From Shinella zoogloeoides (GTDB taxonomy: Bacteria; Pseudomonadota; Alphaproteobacteria; Rhizobiales; Rhizobiaceae), in contig NZ_CP132313.1 of NCBI RefSeq assembly GCF_030733845.1, forward strand, positions 521,063-585,062: a stretch of DNA of 64,000 bases, written 5' to 3'. Below, piece after piece: positions 20,357-28,892 of this stretch. The notes below the pieces were generated by a model. It did not search any database. It saw only the letters and a program-made list of their open reading frames with translations, and was not told where the DNA came from. The translations under genes were made by a program, and so were the position numbers. Position 1 is the stretch's first letter; every line of letters begins with the position of its first letter.

Positions 20357-21396
20357 ACCGTGACAGCATGGACATCGCGCGGCGTCGTCGCCATGCGGCG
20401 CGCGAAGGGAGCAGGCTTTTGGGCCTGCTCCTTCTTTTCTGTCTGCTCGTTGTCGCTACGCTGTGGTCTGTCGCGACAGGCGCGACACGTATTCCGCTTC
20501 CGGTGGTGTGGAATGCGGTCGGCAACTTCGATGGGTCGCGGGAGCACCTGCTGGTCATGATGATCCGTCTGCCACGGGTGCTTGCGGCCGTGCTCGCGGG
20601 CAGCGCGCTCGCCGTTTCCGGCGCCATCATGCAGGCGGTGACGAACAATCCTCTCGCCTCGCCGGGGCTGCTCGGCATCAATGCCGGCGCGGCGTTTGCC
20701 GTCGTGCTGGTCATGACGCTTTTTGGAGCAGGCACCGGGGACATCTACATGTGGTTCGCCTTCGGCGGGGCCGCCGCCGCTGCCGTGTTCGTCCATGCCC
20801 TGGGATCCTTCGGCCCGGCGGGACAGTCGACATTCGGGATCGTCATCGCCGGCGCCATCGTCGCCACCTTCCTGACGGCGCTCACAAGCGCGGTGCTCAT
20901 CTTCGACCAAAACACGCTGGACGCCGTCCGCCTCTGGACGGCGGGCTCCGTCTCCGGCCGGACGATGGCGCAAAACGCGAGGGTGGCGCCCTATATCCTG
21001 GCGGGGCTTGCGGCGGGTCTTCTCCTCGGGCGACATCTCGTCACCCTGAGCCTTGGGGCTGATGCGGCCCGCTCGCTGGGGCAGAACCAAGCGGTCTGGC
21101 GGACGATTTCCATCGTCATCGTCATCCTGCTTGCCGGCAGTGCCGTATCGCTTGCAGGTCCCATCGGCTTTGTCGGGCTCGTCGTTCCTCATATCGTACG
21201 GCTGACCATCGGCGTCGATTATCGCTGGATCCTGCCCTTCAGCGCGGTCGGGGGCGCGCTGCTTGTCGTTGTGGCCGATCTTGCCGGACGCATGATCTTC
21301 GGCAGCCAGGATTTTCCCGTCGGCGTGACGACCGCCCTGATCGGCGCACCGTTCTTCCTCTGGCTGGCCCGCAGCCGGGCAGGGAGCCAGGCATGA
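20353..21396 (+). CDS. FecCD-family siderophore ABC permease, first subunit
   Basis: 347-residue integral membrane protein of the BtuC/FecCD fold, with about ten hydrophobic segments. It carries the family marks RLPRVLAAVLAGSALAVSGA, NPLASPGLLGINAGAA and GFVGLVVPHIVRLTIG, the last forming the coupling-helix region that contacts the ATPase. The start overlaps the upstream stop and its stop overlaps the next permease, so the two are translated together and form a heterodimer. Confidence 0.9.
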   Translation: MNRDSMDIARRRRHAAREGSRLLGLLLLFCLLVVATLWSVATGATRIPLPVVWNAVGNFDGSREHLLVMMIRLPRVLAAVLAGSALAVSGAIMQAVTNNPLASPGLLGINAGAAFAVVLVMTLFGAGTGDIYMWFAFGGAAAAAVFVHALGSFGPAGQSTFGIVIAGAIVATFLTALTSAVLIFDQNTLDAVRLWTAGSVSGRTMAQNARVAPYILAGLAAGLLLGRHLVTLSLGADAARSLGQNQAVWRTISIVIVILLAGSAVSLAGPIGFVGLVVPHIVRLTIGVDYRWILPFSAVGGALLVVVADLAGRMIFGSQDFPVGVTTALIGAPFFLWLARSRAGSQA

Positions 21397-22379
21397 TGCG
21401 CTGGCTCGTTCTCCTCGCGATCGTCCTCGTCGGTCTGGTCATTGCCAGCCTTGCGCTCGGGGATATCGCCTTGTCATGGCAGGATCTCTGGAAAACGCTC
21501 ATCGGATCTCAAGATGCGAGCCTGCAGAACGCCATGATCGTCTACGATCTGCGTCTGCCCCGCGTCCTGCTCGCCGTTCTTGTCGGTGCGGCGCTCGCAA
21601 GCGCCGGTACGATCACGCTGGCGATCATGCGCAATCCCCTCGCCGAGCCGGGCGTTCTGGGCATCAACAGCGGTGCTGCGGCCGCAGTGATGGCCGTCAT
21701 CGTGCTCCTGCAGGACCCACCGGTCCTGCTGCTGCCCGCCGCCGGCTTCCTGGGCGCGGCGACGATGGCGGCAGCGGTCTACCTCCTGTCGTGGCGCGCC
21801 GGCACGTCGTCGTTGCGGATCATCCTGATCGGCATCGGCCTTGGTGCGCTCGCCAGCGCCGCCACGACCTTCCTTTCGGCGTTCGGCGAGATCGGCGATG
21901 TCCAGCGTGCGATGATCTGGCTGGCGGGCAGCGTCTATGATGCCGACATGGCGAAGGTGCGCTTCCTGCTCCTCTGGTTGATCGTTCCGCTGGCGCTGGC
22001 ATGGATGGCGGCGCGGGAGCTGGATTTGATCCGTCTGGGTGATGATGCGGCGAAAAGCTTCGGTCAGCCGGTGGATTGGATTCGCGGTCTGATGATCGTG
22101 CTCTGCACGCTCATTTCCGGTGCTGCGGTTGCCACGGCAGGACTGATCGGCTTCGTCGGACTGGTCGCGCCCCATGTCGCCGGCCGCCTGGTTGGCCCGT
22201 CCCATGCGAGGATTTTCCCCGTCGCCGCCCTGTGCGGGGCGATTCTCCTGGTGGCCGCCGATCTCCTCGGACGCCTGGTCATTGCGCCGATCCAGCTTCC
22301 GGCTGGGATCGTGACAGGATTGATCGGCGCACCCTTCTTCGCCTCACTTTTATGGAAGCGCCGCTATGCCCGGGGATGA
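21393..22379 (+). CDS. FecCD-family siderophore ABC permease, second subunit
   Basis: 328 residues, paralogous to the preceding permease, with the same landmarks: RLPRVLLAVLVGAALASAGT, NPLAEPGVLGINSGAAAA and GFVGLVAPHVAGRLVGP. ATG overlaps the upstream stop as ATGATG. Its 3' end overlaps the first codons proposed for the ATPase. It forms the translocation pore with its neighbour for the siderophore delivered by the 19.4-kb binding protein. Confidence 0.9.
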   Translation: MMRWLVLLAIVLVGLVIASLALGDIALSWQDLWKTLIGSQDASLQNAMIVYDLRLPRVLLAVLVGAALASAGTITLAIMRNPLAEPGVLGINSGAAAAVMAVIVLLQDPPVLLLPAAGFLGAATMAAAVYLLSWRAGTSSLRIILIGIGLGALASAATTFLSAFGEIGDVQRAMIWLAGSVYDADMAKVRFLLLWLIVPLALAWMAARELDLIRLGDDAAKSFGQPVDWIRGLMIVLCTLISGAAVATAGLIGFVGLVAPHVAGRLVGPSHARIFPVAALCGAILLVAADLLGRLVIAPIQLPAGIVTGLIGAPFFASLLWKRRYARG

Positions 22380-23163
22380 ACGCACCATGTTGGCAAAGCT
22401 CGCCGGGCAGGGCGTGTCCATCGCCTACGGTGATCACCGGATCGTCGAGGACCTCGACCTTCTGGTGCCGAAACACCGCTTCACCGCGCTTATCGGGCCG
22501 AATGGCAGCGGTAAATCCACCATCCTGCGCACCTTCGCCGGGCTCATGGCGCCCTCGTGCGGCTCCATCCTTCTGGATGGCAGGAGCATCGAAACGCTCG
22601 GCACGCGGGAGATGGCGAGGCGCGTCGGCGTGCTCCTTCAAGGGCCTGTCGCGCCGGAAGGATTGACGGTGCGGGATCTCGTCCAGCAGGGGCGCTATCC
22701 GCATCGTTCTCTTTTCGGCCGCTGGTCCGAAAGCGATCAGGCGGCCTGCGACGAGGCCCTGATGCTGACGGGTACGACGACATTGGCCGAGGTTCCTCTC
22801 GACACGCTTTCCGGCGGTCAGCGGCAGCGGGCATGGATTGCGATGACGCTGGCGCAGCAAGGCGAAGTGCTGCTCCTCGACGAGCCGACGACCTACCTCG
22901 ACCTCGCTCACCAGATCGAATTGATGAACCTGATCACCGTTCTCGTGCGCGATCACGGCAAGACCGTCGTTGCCGTACTGCACGATCTCAACCAGGCGGC
23001 CCGTTACGCGGATCACGTCGTCCTGTTGAAAGGCGGAAGGATCAGTGCGGCGGGCCATCCATCGGACGTGATCTCGCAAGAGTCGATTGCCGATGTGTTC
23101 GGCGTGCGGTCGCTCGTTATTCGCGATCCCGTCGCGGGCACGCCCCTTTGCATTCCGTTGTAA
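22366..23163 (+). CDS. Siderophore ABC transporter ATPase (FecE family)
   Basis: 265 residues with complete nucleotide-binding motifs: Walker A GPNGSGKST, signature LSGGQRQR, Walker B VLLLDEPTTYLDL and the switch His in VLHDLNQAARYADHVV. It energises the FecCD pair upstream. The frame opens at an ATG at 22366 that overlaps the permease gene by 14 bases; an ATG at 22387 (MLAKLAGQG) also begins the conserved domain and is a plausible alternative. It is the last gene of the first iron-ABC operon. Confidence 0.9.
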   Translation: MPGDERTMLAKLAGQGVSIAYGDHRIVEDLDLLVPKHRFTALIGPNGSGKSTILRTFAGLMAPSCGSILLDGRSIETLGTREMARRVGVLLQGPVAPEGLTVRDLVQQGRYPHRSLFGRWSESDQAACDEALMLTGTTTLAEVPLDTLSGGQRQRAWIAMTLAQQGEVLLLDEPTTYLDLAHQIELMNLITVLVRDHGKTVVAVLHDLNQAARYADHVVLLKGGRISAAGHPSDVISQESIADVFGVRSLVIRDPVAGTPLCIPL

Positions 23164-23416
23164 AAATGTCACGCCGCGCGGCTTTCCGGGCAGAGGGCAC
23201 AAACCCGGAATTCGACCGGCGAAAGGATTTCGACAACGAAATCAGATATAAAGATGAGTTTTTTTGTCTTGATTTAACGGAGCAGCTTATCGGGATTCTA
23301 ACCTGTTGCACTTGCAGGTGTTTTGCAGAATCGGTAGCCCTTTGCTGGAAGGCTCGAAATGTCTTTTGCTCGTCCGAGCGCAGGCATGCCGTCATGCGAT
23401 TGGGAACAGAGTGCCG
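23164..23416. promoter_or_regulatory. Intergenic region before the FecI-type sigma gene, with a perfect inverted repeat
   Basis: No gene is seen in these 253 bases. A perfect inverted repeat GATTTCG-ACAA-CGAAATC lies at 23226-23243. Just downstream, TGA-N9-TCT at 23255-23269 is one base away from the rhizobial iron-responsive box TGA-N9-TCA and spans a T7 run. The region is markedly more AT-rich than its surroundings, as expected of a promoter. Iron control of the sigma gene is plausible but not proven by this sequence. Confidence 0.35.
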
Positions 23417-23965
23417 ATGTCCAACTCCTCCTCTCCGCTCAGCTGGGATGGCCTCGATGGCAACGATCTGCTCAACCGCGCCATGGAGGCCCACTACGCC
23501 GACATGACAAGGGCGGTGCGGCGAAAGGGGCATCCGCTTTCCACCGCCAGGGATGTGGTTCACGACCTCTACATCAAGCTGGCAGCCCAACCCGACGTCC
23601 TGCGCAAAAAGCGCTCCATCAAGGCCTTCCTCTGCCGCTCCGCCATCAATCTGGGTATCGACCGGTTGCGGCGCGAGAACAGGGAGGCGCGGCTTTTCTC
23701 CGGCACGGAGCGGGAAGCGCTCGCCGTCGCCTGCATTGGCCCGGCGCCCGACCGGGCGCTTGAAATCGAGGCGCGCGTCGCCATCCTCCGCGAGGCCATC
23801 GCGGAGCTGCCCGAGCGTCGCCGGGTTGTGTTCATCCTGCACAGGCTGCACCATCTTTCGCCGGATGAAATTTCGATAAAACTCAAGATTTCCCGCAACA
23901 TGGTAGACCGGCATCTGCGCAGAGCGTTCGCGCATTGCCTCGACCGTCTTCTTTGGATCGAGTAA
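23417..23965 (+). CDS. ECF RNA polymerase sigma factor, FecI-type
   Basis: 182 residues from the chosen ATG. Region 2 is seen at AMEAHYADMTRAVRRKG and ARDVVHDLYIKLAAQPD (the DVV-D-L core contact), and region 4 at AIAELPERRRVVFILHRL followed by the helix-turn-helix HLSPDEISIKLKISRNMVDR. It recruits polymerase to siderophore receptor promoters when released by the FecR-type protein encoded next. The ATG at 23417 fits the usual N-terminus; the frame is open upstream to 23306 but without similarity. It is separated from the anti-sigma gene by about 60 bases. Confidence 0.87.
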   Translation: MSNSSSPLSWDGLDGNDLLNRAMEAHYADMTRAVRRKGHPLSTARDVVHDLYIKLAAQPDVLRKKRSIKAFLCRSAINLGIDRLRRENREARLFSGTEREALAVACIGPAPDRALEIEARVAILREAIAELPERRRVVFILHRLHHLSPDEISIKLKISRNMVDRHLRRAFAHCLDRLLWIE

Positions 23966-24026
23966 GAGTCCCGAACAGGCGGTGCCATTCGTCTACAAGG
24001 CAGGACCGAGGCTCCGGGAGAAGTCG

Positions 24027-24977
24027 ATGAGGGGCAACCGTGCCAATCAAATTCAGCGAAAGCGCAACAGGGAGGCGACGGTCTGGCTTCTGCGAAACCG
24101 CGATCCCGGGCAACCGGCGGAAGACAAGGCGCATTTCGAGGATTGGCTGAACGACCCGGAAAATTGTCGCACGTACCGGGTCGCCGAGAAGCTGATGGGT
24201 GACGCCCGCGCGGCTATCGAATCCGATCCGGCGTTGCGCAACATCAGGACGGAGCCACGCAGCCGCGCAAAGCCGGTCCTCCCGTCCATTCTGGTCCTGA
24301 CCTGCGCCGCGACGGCGTTTCTCGCCCTCGACGGTCCGATGCGCCTGCAGGCCGATGCCCTGTCGGGCGTGGACGACATGCCGGTTCTCACGCTCGAGGA
24401 CGGTTCCGTCGTGCAGATGAATGCCTCTTCTGCGATCGCTGTCGACTTCGATGAGAAGCGTCGCACGATCCGTCTGCTGCGTGGACAGGCTTTTTTCCAG
24501 GTTGCTTCGGCGCCCGAGAGGCCGTTTACGGTCGAAGCCGGGGATATGCGCGTGACCGCCCTCGGCACGGCATTCGATGTCCGCTATGGCGCGCTCGACA
24601 CGGGGGTGACGGTCACCGAGCACACCGTTCTGCTCGAATCGAGCAGCGCAGGCTCGCCGCCCATGCGCCTCTCCGAGGGCGAGCAGGCCACCTATGACCG
24701 TGCCAGCGGAAAGACCGATGTCCGGCCAGTGGACGGCCCCGTAGCCCTAGCCTGGCAGCGTGGCCAGCTCGCCGTGGAAAACGCGCCGCTTTCCTATGTC
24801 ATCGAGGAAATCGGGCGCCATTTCTCCGGCCGGATCGTCCTTGCCGGCAGCGGGCTCGCCAATCGCCGGGTGAGCGGCACGATCACCGTCTCCGATACGG
24901 CCGCCGCCCTGTCTTTCATCCGGCAGGCACTCGACGTGAGCGTGACACGGATCGGCCCGCTGATCGTCGTCCGCTAG
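24027..24977 (+). CDS. FecR-family anti-sigma factor
   Basis: 316 residues. The N-terminal cytoplasmic DUF4880-like part (EATVWLLRNRDPGQPAEDKA through WLNDPENCRTYRVAEKLM) binds the sigma factor. A single membrane segment follows (PSILVLTCAATAFLALDG, about residues 88-106), then the periplasmic FecR domain (LTLEDGSVVQMNASSAIAVD, LLRGQAFFQVA, VTALGTAFDVR). The C-terminal STN-like part (VIEEIGRHFSGRIVLAG) is the usual contact for the receptor signalling domain. The start at 24027 has GGGAGAAG upstream; an in-frame GTG at 23982 is less likely. It should relay siderophore occupancy of the 16.9-kb receptor to the sigma factor. Confidence 0.87.
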   Translation: MRGNRANQIQRKRNREATVWLLRNRDPGQPAEDKAHFEDWLNDPENCRTYRVAEKLMGDARAAIESDPALRNIRTEPRSRAKPVLPSILVLTCAATAFLALDGPMRLQADALSGVDDMPVLTLEDGSVVQMNASSAIAVDFDEKRRTIRLLRGQAFFQVASAPERPFTVEAGDMRVTALGTAFDVRYGALDTGVTVTEHTVLLESSSAGSPPMRLSEGEQATYDRASGKTDVRPVDGPVALAWQRGQLAVENAPLSYVIEEIGRHFSGRIVLAGSGLANRRVSGTITVSDTAAALSFIRQALDVSVTRIGPLIVVR

Positions 24978-25035
24978 CGCCGACCAAGGTACCCGACCCT
25001 TTCGACAGACAGCAATCGATGACAGGAGCAATGGC

Positions 25036-25332
25036 ATGATCGAAACGACCGCCGTGGTGAAAACCGAATTTGCCGCCAAGTATCTGGTGCAGATGTGCAA
25101 GCACTTCGCCCACAAGGTGGATGTCGAATACACCGATACCCACGGCGAGTGCCGCTTTGACGGCGGCATCGCAATCTTCGATGCAGATGCGGAGGGCCTG
25201 CATCTGTTCGTGAAGGCACCGACCGAGGAGACCGTCACCTGGGCCCAGTCGGCCATCGAAACCCATCTGGTGCGCTTTGCTTTTCGGGAGAACCTCGAAA
25301 GCCTCGCCTGGCAGCGCTCGCATATCGCCTAG
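25036..25332 (+). CDS. DUF2218 domain-containing protein
   Basis: A 98-residue soluble protein that is a single DUF2218 domain (AAKYLVQMCKHFAHKVDVEY, GLHLFVKAPTEETVTWAQSA, HLVRFAFRE). No enzymatic motif or signal peptide is visible. The N-terminal 95 residues of the siderophore-interacting protein at 32810 show the same pattern (LDEICEHFIEHADVE, LLIDLDCPTADALQMSRTIL, HLFYFAEG), so the free protein probably acts in cytoplasmic ferric-siderophore handling. It follows the FecR gene on the same strand by 58 bases and precedes the AraC gene. Confidence 0.82.
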   Translation: MIETTAVVKTEFAAKYLVQMCKHFAHKVDVEYTDTHGECRFDGGIAIFDADAEGLHLFVKAPTEETVTWAQSAIETHLVRFAFRENLESLAWQRSHIA

Positions 25333-25457
25333 CCTATGCGTTCGCCAGTTTGAAAACCTTGCCATCGCGACGCGGTTTTGGACGTGCCGAGATGGAGCCC
25401 GCGATATCCGCTAGTTGGCGAATCCCCTTGGACTCTGTTGCCGCCCCACTAAAAAGA

Positions 25458-25472
25458 TGATAAACGCCGTCA
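25458..25472 (+). promoter_or_regulatory. Candidate iron-responsive operator (TGA-N9-TCA)
   Basis: TGA-TAAACGCCG-TCA matches the rhizobial RirA-type iron-responsive box pattern. It is followed by ACTTAT, so TCAACTTAT is shared with the box at 28852-28866 ahead of the second iron binding-protein gene. It lies 64 bases upstream of the AraC start. The match is to a short degenerate motif; the shared flank makes it more convincing. Confidence 0.5.
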
Positions 25473-25535
25473 ACTTATTTGTGCTCACGTGGCTGGACGG
25501 GCTGCCAGATTTCATGACGGAAGAAGTGGTCTAAA

Positions 25536-26435
25536 ATGGGCTTTTGGCATTCCATGTCATGGAAAACCGAAGGCATTCGGGTCACGGCGCCGGTCCAGTG
25601 GCGGCAATATGACGGGTTGGTCAGCGTTCTCTGGGAGGCGGAAAGCCAGGCGGGCGCCAGCGGCTATTATCTAGCCGACGATCCTCGCATCATGTTTTTC
25701 TTCAACGATGTCTCGTCGCATGTCCGCATTTCGAACGAGGACAACGATTTCGCGCGCAGTTCCCGCCCCATGGCGCGGGCCGTCTACGTTCCCGCCGGCG
25801 TCCCGCTGTGGACCGGCAGCCGGAAGACGCACAGCTTCAGCCATCTCAACCTGCATCTCCACAGGGATCGGGTGCTGCGCTACCTGACGCCATCCGTTGG
25901 AACGTCTGCGGCGCAGACGGCTTTGCGCCGTCCGGTGGAATTGCAGGACGCCGCGGCGATCGATGCATTGGCGAAGCTGTTGGCGGATGAGATCAAAAGT
26001 CCCTCACGGCATGCGGTCTATGCGGAGAGCCTTATCGGCAGCATCGTCGCGGGGCTGCTGGATATTCCGGCGGAAAGCGAAGAACGGGCCGGCGGCAGGC
26101 TGACGCAGGGGCAGATGAACAAGCTTCTCTCCCATGTCGAGGAACTGGGCGATTATCGCATGTCCGTCGCCGACATGGCGGCGGTGGTCGGGCTGTCCGA
26201 GAGCTGGTTTGCCAGCGTCTTCAAGCAGACGACGGGACACACGCCCTTGCAATGGCAGCTTGGAAAGCGGGTCGAACGCTCGAAGCAACTGCTTTGCGAG
26301 AGCAGCCTGCCGGTTGCCAGCATCGCCGCGCAGCTCGGTTTTTCCGATCAGGCGCATCTGACGAAGGTTTTCCGCCAGATCGTCGGGGAAACACCGGCCG
26401 CCTGGAGGCGGATGCAGCAGTTGCGGCGACTGTGA
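25536..26435 (+). CDS. AraC-family transcriptional regulator
   Basis: 299 residues. The C-terminal DNA-binding domain is clear: MSVADMAAVVGLSESWFASV and PVASIAAQLGFSDQAHLTKV, with PAAWRR at the end. The N-terminal half (VQWRQYDGLVSVLWEAESQA, ARAVYVPAGVPLWTGSR) is of the type found in siderophore-responsive AraC regulators. It is convergent with the TonB receptor gene and surrounded by iron genes, so it probably activates the receptor and/or the second ABC operon when the ferric siderophore is present. It has its own candidate iron box and a strong terminator. Confidence 0.85.
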   Translation: MGFWHSMSWKTEGIRVTAPVQWRQYDGLVSVLWEAESQAGASGYYLADDPRIMFFFNDVSSHVRISNEDNDFARSSRPMARAVYVPAGVPLWTGSRKTHSFSHLNLHLHRDRVLRYLTPSVGTSAAQTALRRPVELQDAAAIDALAKLLADEIKSPSRHAVYAESLIGSIVAGLLDIPAESEERAGGRLTQGQMNKLLSHVEELGDYRMSVADMAAVVGLSESWFASVFKQTTGHTPLQWQLGKRVERSKQLLCESSLPVASIAAQLGFSDQAHLTKVFRQIVGETPAAWRRMQQLRRL

Positions 26436-26438
26436 AAT

Positions 26439-26472
26439 CCCGCCCGTCGAGGCAACGGGCGGGACGGGTTTT
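26439..26472 (+). terminator. Rho-independent terminator after the AraC gene
   Basis: A perfect 9-bp stem CCCGCCCGT/ACGGGCGGG with a 7-base loop (26439-26463) is followed by ACGGGTTTTCC. It starts three bases after the AraC stop and lies between convergent genes, so it may serve both directions. Confidence 0.75.
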
Positions 26473-26474
26473 CC

Positions 26475-28619
26475 TTACCAGGTCTGGCGCAGCGTCGCGA
26501 GGATGGAGCGGCCAGGATTGTAATAGACGGCGCCGAAATCCTTGCTGGCGACGTGCTTCTCATCGAACACATTGTTGACGTTCAGCTGGAACGTCGTGTT
26601 TTCCTGCACCTTGTAGGTAAAGGCGGCATCGAACACGACGGCGCTGTCCGACGACTTGGTGTTTTCGATATTGGTGTAATACGCATCCGAATAGCGCGCA
26701 CCGAGTCCGAACGTCATGTCGCCGCGCCCGCCTTCACCCTCCAGCGTATACGTGCCCCAGATCGAGGCCATGTTTTCAGGCACGCGCATCAGGCGGTGGC
26801 CGTTGTTGGCGCCGCCCGGCTCGACGATCTTCGAGTCGATATAGCTGTAGGCGGCAATGATGTTGATATTGTTCGTCAACTCCGCCTTGGCCTCGAGTTC
26901 GAAACCCCGGTGCCTGACCTTCTCGACGGTTTGCGGAATATAGGTCACCTGATCGAAGACCGTGATATTGCTCTTCGTCAGGTCGTAGACGGAGGCGGTG
27001 AACAAGGCCGGGAAGGCGTCCGGCTGATATTTGATGCCGATCTCATACTGCTGGCCGGTTGTCGGCTCGGCACCGATGGCCGGCGGCGCGACGGACTCGG
27101 CGTAGCTGATATACGGCGCCAGTTCCTCGGTGATCTTGTAGCTTACGCCGAATTTCTTCGTGAACTCGCTGTGCTCTCCAGCCTTCGTCGCACCACTCAG
27201 CAGATCCGTCTCGCTCAGGTCGAGCCAGTCGTTGCGCAATCCGGCGCTCACGGTCAGTCTGTCGAAGAAGGTCAGGTCCTGCTGCAGATAGATCGCGGTC
27301 GTCTGCTGGTCGTTGTTCACGCTGGCATAGGGCGGTATCGAGCCCGGGCCACCGGAATAGATCGGGTTTTCCCAGTTGATCGACGGCGCCGATGTATAGA
27401 AGCTGTCGCTGTAAGCCTCGTATTCGTTGTAGGTGGCACCGAAGAGCGTGCGGCTCTCCACGTCGTTGAAACTCGCGTCGTACATCAGATGCGCGTCGAT
27501 GACGAACTGTTCGGTCGATTTCTCGTTGCCGAAGAAATAGCGGCCGGCAAATGTCGAGCCGTCGGTCGGCGTGCTGCCGATATAGGCACTGCCGAATCCG
27601 TCGTTCAGATTGCTGTAGCGGGCATTGGAGCTGAAGCTCAGGCCGTTGCCGAAGTCGTGGTCGAACAGGACGCTATAACTGTTGCGGTTCGTCTCGCTGA
27701 AATAATAGTCCGGCTCGCCGAAGAACGCGTCGCGGTCGAAATCCGTGCCGAGCGGGTGGCCGCCGCTGCCGGGAACGCCGTCCTTGTCGAGATGATCGAA
27801 CACGAAGGTCAGGCTGGTGGCATCCGTCGGACGCCAGGTCAGGCCGCCCATGATGAAGTTTTCGTCATCCTGGGAGTAGTCATATTCCGCGTCGGCTCGC
27901 TGGAACTTCCCCGTCAGACGATAGGACAGCGTGTCGTCCCCGGTGAGGTTGTCGCCGAAATCAAAGCCCAGCTCCTTGTGCGCGAAGGAGCCGCCGGTGC
28001 CATAGACCTCGCCGAAGCGCTCGTTCTTGGGCGTCTTGGTCACATAGTTTACCGAACCGCCCGGCTCCGCCGCGCCAAAGCTCGAGGAGCTCGCGCCCTT
28101 CAAGACCTCGATGCGCTCGTAGGCATAGGGTTCTTCCCGGACCCCGGCGAAGGTCCGGCCGATAGTGAGGCCATCGCGGTAGGTATAGGGGGTAAAGCCG
28201 CGAATGTCGAAATAGTCAAAACGGTCGTCCGAACCGTAGAAGTCGGTTACGACACCGGCCGTGTATTGCACGACCTGCTCGACGGTATCGGCACCACGTT
28301 CCTGGATTTCCTTCGAGGTGATGACGGAGACCGCGGCGGGCGCGACGAGGATATCGGTCGGCATCTTGCCGGCGCCGGTCGTCTGGGTCGCGACGATCGA
28401 TTTCGAATCGTTTTGCGTGTTGAGCACGGTTCCGCCGGATTTCTCGACCACGACCGTTTCCAGCGTGGTTGTCCCACCTTCCGTCGTGCCGGCATCCTGC
28501 GCGAGCGACAGGGCGGGGGTCAGGGCGACAAGCGCCGTGCAACCGAGAAGACGTGCGTTTCGGAAGCGGATCGGCGTGCGCGTTGCGCGACGTGCTTTGT
28601 GATCGATATCCATGTTCAT
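26475..28619 (-). CDS. TonB-dependent siderophore receptor (FhuA/FoxA-like, no STN domain)
   Basis: 714-residue outer-membrane receptor. A signal peptide (LLGCTALVALTPALSLAQ, cleaved near residue 41) leads into a short N-terminus without an STN domain. The plug follows (PAAVSVITSKEIQERGADT, VVQYTAGVVTDFYGSDDRFD, FDIRGFTPYTYRDGL, YERIEVLKGASSSSFGAAEP). The 22-strand barrel ends YNPGRSILATLRQTW with a terminal aromatic residue. The pattern is that of ferrichrome/ferrioxamine-type hydroxamate receptors, but the ligand is not certain. It faces the AraC gene at its 3' end and diverges from the second iron-ABC operon. Two in-frame ATGs (28619, 28613) are possible starts. Confidence 0.9.
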   Translation of the reverse strand: MNMDIDHKARRATRTPIRFRNARLLGCTALVALTPALSLAQDAGTTEGGTTTLETVVVEKSGGTVLNTQNDSKSIVATQTTGAGKMPTDILVAPAAVSVITSKEIQERGADTVEQVVQYTAGVVTDFYGSDDRFDYFDIRGFTPYTYRDGLTIGRTFAGVREEPYAYERIEVLKGASSSSFGAAEPGGSVNYVTKTPKNERFGEVYGTGGSFAHKELGFDFGDNLTGDDTLSYRLTGKFQRADAEYDYSQDDENFIMGGLTWRPTDATSLTFVFDHLDKDGVPGSGGHPLGTDFDRDAFFGEPDYYFSETNRNSYSVLFDHDFGNGLSFSSNARYSNLNDGFGSAYIGSTPTDGSTFAGRYFFGNEKSTEQFVIDAHLMYDASFNDVESRTLFGATYNEYEAYSDSFYTSAPSINWENPIYSGGPGSIPPYASVNNDQQTTAIYLQQDLTFFDRLTVSAGLRNDWLDLSETDLLSGATKAGEHSEFTKKFGVSYKITEELAPYISYAESVAPPAIGAEPTTGQQYEIGIKYQPDAFPALFTASVYDLTKSNITVFDQVTYIPQTVEKVRHRGFELEAKAELTNNINIIAAYSYIDSKIVEPGGANNGHRLMRVPENMASIWGTYTLEGEGGRGDMTFGLGARYSDAYYTNIENTKSSDSAVVFDAAFTYKVQENTTFQLNVNNVFDEKHVASKDFGAVYYNPGRSILATLRQTW

Positions 28620-28851
28620 GTTCCAACTACGTAGCTGCTGATGCGGTCGGTCTCAGGCATCCGGCCGGTCAAGGCGAGGGCGCCCCGTCCGCTCCGGTCC
28701 CCTGCCTGAAGGCCTTGCCCCGATGATCGGCTATTAACTGGAGAATATTTGTCTAGTATTGTATATTTCCCCGGTTTTGTACGATCCGCCGGAAATCTCC
28801 ACGCACTTTCTCCATATAGGCCGCTTCGCCGTTGACGTCGCGGAGTTAAGC

Positions 28852-28866
28852 TGAGATTTGGGGTCA
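28852..28866 (+). promoter_or_regulatory. Candidate iron-responsive operator (TGA-N9-TCA)
   Basis: TGA-GATTTGGGG-TCA, followed by ACTTAT, matches the rhizobial iron-responsive pattern and shares TCAACTTAT with the site at 25458. It lies in the 260-base divergent region between the TonB receptor and the second iron-ABC operon, within about 30 bases of the binding-protein start. No second copy facing the receptor was found. Confidence 0.55.
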
Positions 28867-28892
28867 ACTTATAGCGTTGAATGGAGTGGATG

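Noticed and set aside
26553..28634. A 693-codon open frame on the plus strand opposite the TonB receptor
   Set aside because: The minus-strand frame has signal peptide, plug and barrel landmarks; the plus frame has none.
28620..28880. Iron box for the minus-strand TonB receptor
   Set aside because: No TGA-N9-TCA was found oriented close to its start; TGA-N11-TCA near 28639 does not have the right spacing.
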